A stretch of 64,000 bases of DNA, from contig NC_081556.1 of the NCBI RefSeq assembly GCF_963082655.1, positions 71,037,227 to 71,101,226 of the forward strand, written 5' to 3'. The translations under genes were made by a program, and so were the position numbers. Shown piece after piece: positions 1 to 10,154 of the stretch (within the stretch, counting starts at the first letter, position 1; each line of letters begins with the position of its first letter). The notes under the pieces are model-generated. The model saw nothing but the letters and a program-made list of their open reading frames with translations, searched no databases and was not told the DNA's origin. Source of the DNA: Stomoxys calcitrans. Its lineage: Eukaryota > Arthropoda > Insecta > Diptera > Muscidae.

Positions 1-2342
1 AACAAAAAAACTATATAAAATCAAGCACCTCTGGCAAAAGGAACTCAAAAAAAGATATTCCACCGGAAAGGCAATAGAACATCTAGTGAGTACAAGCTTT
101 TATCTAACCAGTTACAATTGCTTAAAACAATTATAAAAGAAAGCATCAACATTGAGCAAGCAGATTACTTCAATAAAAGGCTGCAAGAAATTAAACCTAG
201 TCCATCCGCTTTTAAAAAAATTTATCAAATCACAGGGAAAACTAAGTCTCCATTTTGCCAGCAAATTGTCCGAAATAACGATATAATTACCAATAGCTCT
301 GATATAGCTCATCAGTTCCACGAGTTTTACTCAAATACTTTCCGCGAAAGCTTGCCTCCACGTCCGATTGAAGATTTCCACTCAAGAATATCAAACACCA
401 TAAATGTCATCCTTCGTACTATTTTCACACTTGATGCTGAATTTAATGCCTTTCAGAATGCAGATAGCCTCCATTTCATCGACCCTGCAAAAGTTAAATC
501 CATTATTAAGCTAATGAATAATAAAAAATACAGTGGCTTAGATGGAATCTCCAACTTTGTTGTAAAAAAGTTCCCTGATTCCACCGTGAATTTATTTACT
601 TGCATATTTAATCACTGCATAAATAATGGGTACTTTCCGGCTGAGTGGAAGGTAGCAAAAATACTTCCAATAAAAAAAACACCGAATCCATTAGCCCATC
701 CGATTTTCGTCCAATATCCTTATTGTCTAACATCGGGAAGATATTTGAGCAAGTCCTGAAACAGAAGATAGAAAATGGATTCCTTATTGAACCAATAACA
801 AGTTACCAGTTTGGATTCAGAAAAGCGCACTCCACGCAGCATGCATTGTTAAAATTCCATAACGACATTCAGGGTACCTTATCCGATTCTGGTTCCGTTT
901 GTAGTGGTGTGCCACAAGGAAGTGTGTTGGCACCGCATCTTTTTAATTACTTCCTGCATGACTTTCCCCATGTTGCACAAAATTCCCAAGCAATTTTATA
1001 TGCCGATGATTGTTTAATATATGCACATGACACCTCACCAGAAATTGCTCTCAGGAAAGCAGCGCAGCACCTTAATATCATAAATAATTACTATAACACT
1101 TGAGGCATACAAATTAATGCAGGGAAATCAAAGGCAATCTGCATAAGAAACGCATCTGGGAAATGCCCAAAATATGTGGTTCCTCAAAACAAATCTCTGG
1201 AACTTATACTCAACGGCGTTAACATCCCAATTGAATCCAGCATCAAATATCTTGGCATCACGTTTGATAAGCTGATGAAATTCAACTCCCACGCACGGAC
1301 AACTCTGAAGAAGTCAAAAAGAATTCTAGGAGCATTTTCTTACATTTTAAACAACAAACACTTACCCCAATCCACAAAGTTGTTGCTATACAAGGTGGCC
1401 ATCAGACCAGTGCTTATCTACGGCTTTCCCATCTGGTTTACTGTCTCCCCGACAGTAGCCAAAGAACTGGAAATTTTTGAGCGCAAAATTCTTCGCAGAT
1501 GCATAAACAAAAATTATCAAAATCGCACAAAAAAATATTCTAATAACTTCATCTACGACAATTCTGGAATTGAACCCCTGTGTTCTTACGCGTTCAAGCT
1601 CCAGAAAACATTTGTGCAAAAGTTGGCCACTCATGATAACGAATTGATTAAAGAAATCTTTGAATTGCAAGAACATACATCTTGGGCTGATTCTGTTTAT
1701 CTATCCCCTGTTGCCATCATAAATGAAGCCAACGACAATGGATCAATCCGCAATAACACACCAATTTTTCTCCAAACAACAACATCTGGCTCTCATAGAG
1801 GATGAGGATGTACATATATATGTACATATTAATTTATTAAATCATAGGAATTTATTATTATTACAATTTTACTCACCCTGCAATATATTCTAATAGCAAA
1901 ACGAAAATGTGATATATCTTGCCTTATATATGTATTTGAACGTTCGATAGTTCATACACACGATCTGTGATACTTTACTACATTTATTATTTGGTTAAAC
2001 CATTCCGATCTGTTCGATATAGTGATTAACAGACTTATTGTTATTTCGTTTTAGATGTTTTTTAATTTTAAGATTATTTATTATTTAACAGACAATCAAG
2101 CTCTGTTAGAGACAGTGAGGACCGGGAGCAAGTCTTCTATTTACAAAATTCATTTGTTATGATTTTTCATTCATATACACAACTTCATGTTAAGCAAGTA
2201 GCAAATAAGACAAATAATCGTGTATTAGAACCAAACAACAATAGTTCTTAGTATATTATATTGTTATCGATAAGTACATTCCAGTATTCCAATGTAATCG
2301 AAAAAGAAAAGACTCAATAAATACTACTACTACTACTACTAC
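1..2342 (+). mobile_element. Non-LTR retrotransposon, 5'-truncated by window edge, 3' end intact
   Basis: Reverse-transcriptase reading frames are followed by a 3' UTR, AATAAA at about 2316 and a (TAC)n tail at 2322-2342, the kind of short-repeat tail many insect non-LTR elements carry. RT motifs visible are PSDFRPISLLSNIGK, QFGFRKAHSTQHALLK, GVPQGSVLAP and the catalytic YADD. Coding is broken (see the coding entry). Jockey-superfamily-like; I do not assign a clade. Confidence 0.85.
118..1805 (+). pseudogene. Broken reverse transcriptase of non-LTR element
   Basis: Frame 1 (118 to about 700) gives the pre-RT and finger region. The frame then shifts near 690-710 to frame 3, which continues to 1805 apart from a TGA at 1101-1103. 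The fingers/palm (RPISLLSNIGK, GFRKAHSTQ), GVPQGSVLAP, YADD and SIKYLGITFD are present, followed by the thumb-like RPVLIYGFPIW. The palm segment with the first catalytic Asp, expected between the FHNDI and GVPQG motifs, is missing: the two blocks are joined by only about a dozen residues. This indicates an internal deletion on top of the frameshift and stop. Confidence 0.8.
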
Positions 2343-2644
2343 TCGGCAAGGGCTGCCGCCTCAGTGTCAGGGATGGAAAATATTTTTTTAGAAATAGTAC
2401 TAAATGGGTACTTTTTTGACCGAAAGAGTAGTTTTTGTCTTCTAGATAGATTTCAAAATTCTAAATTTTTGTATGCCGGTTGGCGCAACGATCATTTCAC
2501 GTATGTTCATTTCCCTGGAGAATTACTGCCTTAAAGACTACTCAGTATAACAACCAATCAGAGCTGTGGGATATTCCAAGTTATAGTGGTGGAAATGTTG
2601 AAACAAACTCCCGAAAGGATTTTCTGGACAAACAGGTTCTTTAT
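2343..2644. other. Unassigned spacer
   Basis: No coding sequence recognised. The first 24 bases (CGGCAAGGGCTGCCGCCTCA...) match a block at 12542-12563 that belongs to the 3' end of a CAA-tailed non-LTR element, so the first element probably inserted into an older one. Confidence 0.4.
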
Positions 2645-2651
2645 ATGTAAC

Positions 2652-3512
2652 CCTACACTCATAGAAAAAAGCTGAAAATAGCAAACACTTTCTGCTGAAT
2701 ATTACAATAGTAGTTAATTTTGCTACTATTGTAGCAGTAGTACTGGAATTTCAGAGTAGCAGGCTTACTGCTGAAAAATCTGTTGTTTGCTGAAAATGAC
2801 TGCTGCTTAATTATGAAGGGAATGTTAGAATAAAAAATAAAACACATATGTAAATGTGTGTCTCAGTGGATGTTTATAATCACCACTGAATGTATACTTG
2901 GCATAACTTTTTTTCTTTAAATTTATTATTATTACTATAAATTATTATTGGTAATATTAGTTAAATTTATGAGATTAACTATTTTGGAGTAATTTTTAAT
3001 CCCTGATTTATTTTTGACTTTTATGAATTGTTCAGTTGTAGTGGTTTAGTCATATATGGTCTAACGACTTGACTGATAAATGAGCAAATTAAATTAAATT
3101 AAAAAGGTCATGCCATTCATGTGCACAGCAGTAGAGCAATATCAAAAAATGCGAACTTGCTCAGCCACATTCCGAAATGCATATCAATGGATTTCTTCTT
3201 TACAGTAATATCCACAAATTGAAATCATCTCTTTCAACAAAATTTCTAAAAAAAAACTCAAAAAATGCCTAAAGTAATCAAAACAAGTAACAGGCAACCA
3301 TGAAAAGTAGCATACAAATTTTTTTTCTGTAGACTTGTGTACTCTAATCAGCAGATTTTGTTAGTTGAAATAGAAGAAAGTAATGTTGGCTAATACAGCA
3401 GCCCTATGTTTGCTGAAACAGCAGTAACGTCTGCTTTCCCATTTTCAGCAGACAAAAACTGCTGTTTTAGCAAACATTTTTGTTGCTTTAAGTAACAAAT
3501 TTAGTTGAGTGT
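2652..3512. mobile_element. Putative MITE-like element with ACACTCA termini
   Basis: The left end (ACACTCATAGAAAAAAGC) and the reverse complement of the right end (ACACTCAACTAAATTTG) share the terminal ACACTCA. Both are followed inward by GCAAACA and CTGCTGAAAA motifs. Near the left end a perfect 11-bp stem (2703-2713 with 2723-2733) is present. No ORF is seen. Boundaries rest only on this partial symmetry. Confidence 0.4.
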
Positions 3513-3598
3513 AACCGAGGACAAAGCATCCCCATCTTTTGCATACATATATCCGATGAAATTTATGATAGTACATTGATAATTAAAATTTATCCCCA

Positions 3599-3712
3599 AA
3601 GTGGTGTCTGTGGCACGCCGTTCGGCCTCGACTATAAAAAAGAATGCCCTTATCATTGAGCTTAAACTTTGAATCGGACAGCACTCACTTTGACTTATAA
3701 GGTGAGGTCATG
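3599..3712 (+). repeat. SINE fragment (3' part)
   Basis: Matches the 3' half of the tRNA-derived SINE: GTGGCACGCCGTTCGG, ATCATTGAGCTTAAAC, TTGAATCGGAC. The tRNA-like head is absent. Confidence 0.7.
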
Positions 3713-5888
3713 CAAACGACTAAGTCCAATTTTTTATTTTTTTTTTTATTGTTTTGTAGTAATTCTAAATGTCAAAGGCGTGATAACACAGCTGTGATTT
3801 TTTCTAAAATCTTACAAAAATTTACTATTTGATCCGATTTTCCATATATAAGCAACAGTTTTATGATGATGAAAATACAAATATAAAACACATTTGAAGA
3901 AGATAAGTTGTAAAACAAAGTTTATTTCTTGGGATAGATTTTTGTTGTTGTGCTAATTGTACCATGCAAAGATCTACCTCCAACGAAACTACCTTGATTA
4001 GCAAATCCCGTAAATTTAAATGTCAAAGTGGTTTTAGAAATAAACGTTCTTTTACAATGTATCTTCTTCAAATGTAATGGCGAAACAAAGCATTTGTACA
4101 GCTTGTAATTAACAAGCATTTGTACAACAACCACAAATCATATGGTGCAATCCTCCATCTTGTCACCTATCTGTGTGCGAACATGAGCAGAGAATATGCG
4201 AGAAAGAAAAAAACAGCAAAGAGAATGTGAACAAAAATCTGAAATCTTAATACCGTCAAAGCTGGCCGGATGTTAGCAGCTTGAGACCACCTTCTTTGAT
4301 CCGTCTTGCTCAAATGTGTTTTATATTTGTATTTTTATCATTATTACACGTGTTTGTTGCTTCTGTGTGGAATACCGGGTCCAATAAAACATCTTTTAAA
4401 GATTCTAGGGAAAATTCACAGCTATATTAACAATCAAAACAATAATAAAAAAATTTTACTCAGCTGTTCGCAAGACCTGACCTTATAAGTGCTTCCTGGG
4501 TCTATCTTCTAACTTGCTGAAAAAACGCGTATAGAATAGATAAGTAACCGTTTGCAGCGAAATATCATTCCCTATTGATTAACTCACTTTGCTAAAGAAA
4601 GAAGAGGAATCAAATTATTTTGTTTTGCAATTTGTAGAAAAATAAAACTACTTTGATGGTCATAAACATTTTAAAACAAATAAGTAGTTTGAGTCAAAGT
4701 GATATTTTAATAAAGTTGGATTTATCAAATGAAGTTGTGTAGAAAAATTGGAATATTTCCGACAAAATAATATCGTCCCTTCCAAAAAGGCTAATTTGTA
4801 CAACACAGGAAGTGATGAGAGTTTAGGAGCCTGATTCTGCCTTCATCGCATCACTTGGAATTTAAACCGGTAGGTTCAAAGCGCTGTATTTTTGGGTCAA
4901 GCATCTCGAAGGGATATATTTTATTTGTTAATATTCCAATAGTTAACCCGTTCTTGGAACCTTAACTCTCAGTGCCGGACAAAAGTTTTTCGCTATACTT
5001 AAACATCCCTAGTTCTTACATTATCCTCGATACTGATCTCTTATCGATAACCTATGCAGGTTTTTATTTGATTAAGGTATAGAAGTGCCAAGATCTTTAA
5101 AGCGTATGCCGGTCATTGCTTTGTATGTAATTGTATAAAATTACTCACATGGAATACGAAAATTCATACTCTTTAGTTTCTCAAAGTGGATATGGGCTCT
5201 TCAATAACTTGGGCTCATGAATAGGTGACATGTTTTGTAACAAGAGCGACACACGGCTAGGGCTATGATCGAGGTGTCACTGCAAATGATGGACTATTAT
5301 TGAGCAAAAACTACCCTGGTTTGCCCATGGGAGGAATACTTCTTCAGTTTCTATGGGCGGCGCATGTTTATCAAAAACGGTATTCATTCAGCTCTTCACT
5401 GCTTCCGCTACCATGTCCTCGTAAATACTATTTATACCTTCCTGATATGTGGCTCAACTTTTGTAGCGCTGAACCTCTTGCTATAGATCAGTGCTGGGAA
5501 ATTATCTGTGGGTGTGTGTTGAGCGTATGGATTGGATTTGAAAGTACATCCCATGTTTGCGGCGGTGGTTTGGCAGATTTTCATCTATGGCTTGCTGATG
5601 TGACATCGGGCTCTACACAACTGTTCCCAGGATGATGGAGAATACAGGTTAGCGCGTCGCTGCTTTACTCTGGAGTAAGGACGAATGCCCCGAGAGAGGC
5701 ACCAAATGTCGTGCTCAATCTATAGGGATTATGTATCTGGGCTGTGGGTACTCCGCCTTTTCTTTTTAGTTGGTATCCGATAATGGGTGTTACTTTTCAT
5801 ATTAGAATTTAATTAATTATTAATTTATTTTTTGAAGGAGAAGTTTTTATACATGCTGTATATTGTGATTGTTAATTGTCCACTTGGG
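3713..5888. other. No recognised gene
   Basis: AT-rich sequence without recognisable domains. A 111-codon frame at 5300-5635 (KNYPGLPMGGILLQFLWAAH...) sits in a locally GC-richer patch and could be decayed TE coding sequence, but I recognise no motif. A 70-codon minus-strand frame at 3922-4134 ends in YPKK-stop with AATAAA overlapping the stop; it is not recognised and could be chance. Confidence 0.3.
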
Positions 5889-5889
5889 A

Positions 5890-6170
5890 GGCCACCGTAG
5901 CGCAGAGGTTAGCCTGTCCAACTATGATTCTGAACGCCTGGGTTCGAATCCTGGCGAGACCATCAGAAAAAATTGTCACCGGTGGTTTTCCCCTCCTAAT
6001 GCCGGTAACATTTGTGAGGTACTATGTCATATAAAACTTCTCTCCAAAGAGGTGTCGCATTGCGGTATGCCGTTCGGTCTCGGCTACAAAAAGCAGGCCC
6101 TTTATCATTGAGCTTAAACTTGAATCGGACTGCAGTCATTGATATGTGAGAAGTTTGCCACTTGTGGCTT
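5890..6170 (+). repeat. tRNA-derived SINE, near full length
   Basis: Begins GGCCACCGTAGCGCAGAGG with a Pol III A-box-like TAGCGCAGAGGTTAGC and, about 45 nt on, a perfect B box GGTTCGAATCC. The tRNA-like head is followed by a body (GGTGGTTTTCCCCTCC, CTCTCCAAAGAGGTGTCGC, GCCGTTCGG, TCATTGAGCTTAAAC). The same structure recurs about 12 times in the window on both strands. The extreme 3' end is missing here. Confidence 0.85.
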
Positions 6171-6892
6171 TTAATTGCATAAAAAATAAATAAAGTTAAT
6201 TAGATGGGGGCACCGGTCAGGATTTTTTATTGAGTTCCTTGATATCAGGGAAGCATATAGACTTTTGAACAGATGAAGCTTTTTTCTGACGGATGTCTTC
6301 GTCCCCCAAAGCCACTCGAAGCAGAAACAGATGTTCGATCGGACTGTCACGATATACGTGGGAATTGCTGTCAGGCCAGGCTGGGTCCCGGACCATGAAT
6401 GGGTGGCGGAGAAAGAAGCGGCCGTCGAGCTATTGGTCGCAGATCGTGCTGCGGAATCATTGAACACTCCTCAGTGCGAACTGCTTTGTATAGTGGAAGT
6501 TTTCTATCGATTGCAGGTTGGTAACGACTCTGTGGCCGAGTATTTCACAGAACAAGATGTCACTTATCCTGTGCCTGGGGAAGCTTGGCCTCGACCTTCT
6601 GATAGAAGTCGAGGTATTTGAAGTCACATTGAACACAGTGTGAGACGGACTTCTGTAGGTTGTTGGATGACGAGTTGGAGTTTGAGACGGTCGAGCAACT
6701 ATAGTGCCATAATTGGGAGGAAAACCCACAAGTTAAGGAAGAAAACCTCTTTCCGTGCCAAGACTCCCTCAAGACGGCTAATTCTCTCCTCATTCTGCTC
6801 TCACCGGTGGGAGCCTCCTGGACCTCCTGTTTCCCCAATTTTTTATCATAGGTGTTGGTTAAATTTTTCATTCGTTTATCGTTACTAAAGTG
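6171..6892. other. Unassigned, moderately GC-rich stretch
   Basis: Overlapping short open frames on both strands (for example 6331-6621 +) show no recognised domain. The composition and lack of a long frame suggest decayed TE sequence, but nothing specific can be supported. Confidence 0.3.
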
Positions 6893-7197
6893 TACCGTAG
6901 CGCAGAGGTTAATATGTCCGCCTACGACACTGAACGCCTGGGTTCGAATCCTGGCGAGGCCATAAAAATAAAATTTCAGCGGTGGTTTTCTCCTCCTAAT
7001 GCTGGCAACATTCGTGAGGTACTATGCTATGTAAACTTCTCTCCAAAGAGGTGTCGCACTGCGGCACGCCGTTCGGACTCGGATATAAAAAGGAGGCCCC
7101 TTATCATTGAGCTTAAACTTGAATCGGACTCTACTCATTGATATGTGAGAAGTTTGCCCTGCTCCTAAGTGGAAAGTTCATGGGCAAATTTTGTAAT
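6893..7197 (+). repeat. tRNA-derived SINE, full length
   Basis: Contains A box (CCGTAGCGCAGAGGTTAA), B box GGTTCGAATCC, body and the 3' end GTTCATGGGCAAATTTTGTAA. It is the second copy within 1.3 kb in the same orientation. Confidence 0.85.
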
Positions 7198-7375
7198 TTC
7201 CAAGGTGTACCTCTACCTGAACCGTACTGTGGTGCAGCTCACTCTGCTTTTCTTTAACTTATTCCATTGAAGCGGCTAGCAAACCAGGAAAACGGACAAG
7301 AAAATATTTTCGAACGACGTGTCTCTGCGCGACACCTGGCTGATATGCCATTTTTATGGCATTAGGATAACCACT

Positions 7376-7460
7376 GCTGATAATATTTCTGAATGTTCTC
7401 GCCAGGATTCGAACCTTGGCGTCATAGACGGACATGTTAACCGAGCCACGGTGCCATGTG
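7376..7460 (-). repeat. SINE head fragment
   Basis: Minus-strand copy of the tRNA-like head: reverse complement contains the B box (GGTTCGAATCC) and a diverged A box (CGTGGCTCGGTTAAC). Truncated after the head. Confidence 0.7.
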
Positions 7461-7689
7461 TCATGCTATGCATTTTTTTTTTTATGCTCGTCACATGGAA
7501 GTTCTTCAACAAGGCTCGGGCAAAGTGAAAGTAGTTCAGCAGATCCACATTGTTCATCAGAAGACTCTTCTCTCTGTCGAGAATCTCTGTCGAGATTCTT
7601 ATAAAATTTACTCTTGAGCAACCTGGCGCATCTCTTCGGATCAACCAAAATTGTCTGAGGTTCTATCATGTCTTCTGCCGCGGTTCCAT

Positions 7690-9333
7690 TATAAGTGTCT
7701 TTGTCTGAATCCCATATGATCTTTATTGGTATGCGAATTTTAGTTTGGATGTAAGTGGATGGTGGATGGTGTTTTAGGGAAGGGGTGATGCCCTAAATTT
7801 GGATATCAAATTCGTATTCTACTCCCAAATACCTTTATTTGAGCCCCATTTTGCGATGGTCACTAAAAAATTGCTGCCTGTGGGGTATTTTGGGAAAGGG
7901 GTTGACCCCCAGAAAATTGGTCCCGAAAGTGGGTATCAATTCTTGCTCTACCCCCCAATACCTTTCATTTAATCTCCACATCGACATGGTCGGTAAATAT
8001 GGCCGATTTAGGGGTGTTTTGGGGATTGGGGTGGTCCCCCAAACACTAAGCCCGGAAAATATATCAGCAACGTGTTCTATTCTCATATATCTATATATCA
8101 TTTATTTGAACCCCATATTGCCATTGGCCTCAAAATTGGATATCCAAAAGTCAGCAAATATGTCCGATTTGGGGTATTGGGTCTAAAAACTATAAATATT
8201 TAGTTCCACTCTCTTTGCGACCCAAATTGTCTTGGTGAGCAAATACGGCCTATTTGGGGGTTGTTATGGTGGGGGGACGTCCCCTAGACAGTTGGTCCCT
8301 AATGTTGATATCAGATACGTGGTCTACTCCCAAATACCTTTAATTTGAGTCCCATATTTCCATAGTCGGCAAATATGACCGGCTTCGGGGGTGTTTTGGA
8401 TGGGCGGCCACTCAGTGAGTTGGCCTTCGGATTCGTGTTCCACTCTAAAAACCCTCTTATTTGAGCCTCATATTGCAAAATCAGCAAATACTTACTATTT
8501 GGGTGGTGTTGTCGGGGTGGGGTGGCCCTATAGACACCTTTCCCAAATATTGATATCATATTCGTGCATTACTCCCAAAGACCTTTCATTTGAGCCCCAT
8601 ATGGCTATGGTCGTAAATTTGTCCTCTTTGGGGGATGTTTTTGGGGAGAGCCGGCCCCCCAAACACTTGGTCCCATATTTGGGTATCAGATTCTAATTCT
8701 ACTCTCAAATACCTTCTATTTAAGCCCCATATTCCCATGGTCAGTAAATAAGTCCTGTTTGGGGGGTGTTTTGGGGAAGGGGTGGACCCCCAGAAACGTG
8801 GTCCCACATTTGGATATCAAATTCGTATTCTACTCGCAAATACTTTTCATTTGAGTCCCATATTGCCATGGTCGGTAAATATGTCCGATTTAGGGGTGTT
8901 TTGAGGCTTGGGGTATCAGATACGTTTTCTTATCCTAATACCTTTCATTTGAGTCCCATATTGTCGTGATTGGTCTAAATATATGTTTGGTAGGTTTTAG
9001 GGTGGGGCAGCCCCCCTAGGTACCCCATCCGAAATTTGGATACCAAAATTTTATTTTTAGGGTACTATATGAGAGCAAAAAAAATTTCGCTTAAATCGCA
9101 CCACCCATCTCCGAGATCTGGCGTTTCTGAAAATTAGGGTAAGGGGAAGGGTCCGCCCTCCCTTCAGATATCAAAAAATGTAGTACCCTTTTTTCATCAC
9201 GGGATCATTATGCACCATCTGTGAAAATTTCAAGAAAATCGGTTCAGCCGTTTCTGAGTCTATAAGGAACACACAAACATACAAACAAACAAACCTACAA
9301 ACAAACACAAATTGATTTTTATATATAAGATTT
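7690..9333 (+). mobile_element. Element with about ten ~130-bp tandem units
   Basis: A degenerate unit (CCAAATACCTTTCATTTGAG, CCCCATATTGCCATGGTC, GGTGTTTTGGGGA, GGTATCAGATTC) recurs with GAGCCCC-type anchors near 7841, 7971, 8108, 8219, 8347, 8463, 8592, 8722, 8853 and 8951. After the array comes a unique 3' module (GATCTGGCGTTTCTG; ATCGGTTCAGCCGTTTCTGA; repeated ACAAACA) ending in TTTTTATATATAAGAT. The same 3' module, diverged, is at 44150-44360 and a lone unit is at 41375-41440, so the block is a dispersed element and not a fixed satellite. Short ORFs inside are by-products. Confidence 0.65.
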
Positions 9334-9918
9334 AACCGCAGCTCAATGTTCGCTGCCCAATTATTGATTTGCAAATTTAGTTCCCTGTATCTTGTGTTTC
9401 TTCTGTTTATGTGTTTGTGGCTTTCGTGTCAGATTGATTGACTCATTAAAAATTTTGATGGAAGAATTATAATTACATGGCAATATTTAGGTACGTCCAG
9501 TCCAAAAAATTGTCCTGCGTCTTATTTCCACATAAAACGACTCCCACGGCTATTTCTTTTGAACATGCGCTCTTAGGTCTGCTTCATTTACATCTGATAT
9601 GCATATCATTTTGGTGTTGCTGTGATGACTTTCCCATTCCATTCATTACAAGCAGTAGTTCCTGAAATTTTCGCCAGGTTGTCAACTTTCGGAAGTAGTT
9701 TTTTAAAGATCTCGTTCCTTTTCGACATTTTGCTACCAAAAAGGGGCTAACATTAACCATACCAGGGTATACCTGAAGTTGTTAAGAATTACTGTTATAA
9801 AACTGATCGCTCTATTTTTCCAAGCTTTTTTTAAGTACTCATATAGACACTTAAATCAATAAAACTAAGCTGGGAACACTCGTTCCTTTTTTATTAGTTT
9901 TCTGTTTATTTTTTACAG
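9334..9918. other. AGGF1 upstream region
   Basis: AT-rich, no recognisable ORF. Ends in a pyrimidine-rich TTTTACAG (acceptor-like, 9911-9918) suggesting that the AGGF1 5' UTR is spliced from an exon further left that I cannot identify. Confidence 0.35.
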
Positions 9919-9930
9919 AAAGAAGCGAGT

Positions 9931-9936
9931 TTTATT
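9931..9936 (-). promoter_or_regulatory. Possible hexokinase poly(A) signal AATAAA
   Basis: A canonical AATAAA on the minus strand about 440 nt after the hexokinase stop; a second lies at 9905-9910. These are the first canonical signals after the stop. Their use would make the hexokinase 3' UTR span AGGF1 exons 1 and 2 in antisense. Confidence 0.4.
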
Positions 9937-9959
9937 GACTGCTTGTGCTATTGTTAAAC

Positions 9960-10154
9960 ATGTCAAATAGCGATTCTGAAAATACGGAAAATGAGGAAAA
10001 ATCATCAAAAGCAAAAAAATTCCATCTGAAAAAAATCGATAAAATCAAAGACATGCATGTGGACCAATTGCACGAGTACATTGAAAACCTCCATTCCTTA
10101 ATTAAACAGCACGAGAAAAGGCTCAAGAAATACAAAGAGAAAATTCGCAAATTG
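9960..10154 (+). CDS. AGGF1: AGGF1-like exon 1 (start codon, coiled coil)
   Basis: The ATG at 9960 opens a 65-codon exon beginning MSNSDSENTENEEKSSKAKK and ending in a Lys/Glu/Leu heptad-like stretch (residues 35-65) that reads as a coiled coil. It ends at phase 0 before the donor GTATGA at 10155. The frame is open upstream of the ATG for only a few codons without another ATG, so this start is preferred. A pyrimidine-rich tract plus TTACAG ending at 9918 suggests a spliced 5' UTR leader just upstream. The exon is probably covered by antisense hexokinase 3' UTR sequence. Confidence 0.82.

Noticed and set aside
3922..4134. 70-codon minus-strand ORF ending YPKK-stop with an overlapping AATAAA
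   Set aside because: It resembles a short conserved protein end, but I recognise no family, it begins without context, and AT-rich intergenic DNA yields such frames by chance.
5300..5635. 111-codon ORF in a GC-richer patch
   Set aside because: No motif, no splice or poly(A) context and no second copy in the window; possibly decayed TE coding sequence.
5890..5965. Candidate genuine tRNA gene (A and B boxes)
   Set aside because: Part of the repeated SINE; the cloverleaf is not maintained and the same head occurs many times with SINE body attached.
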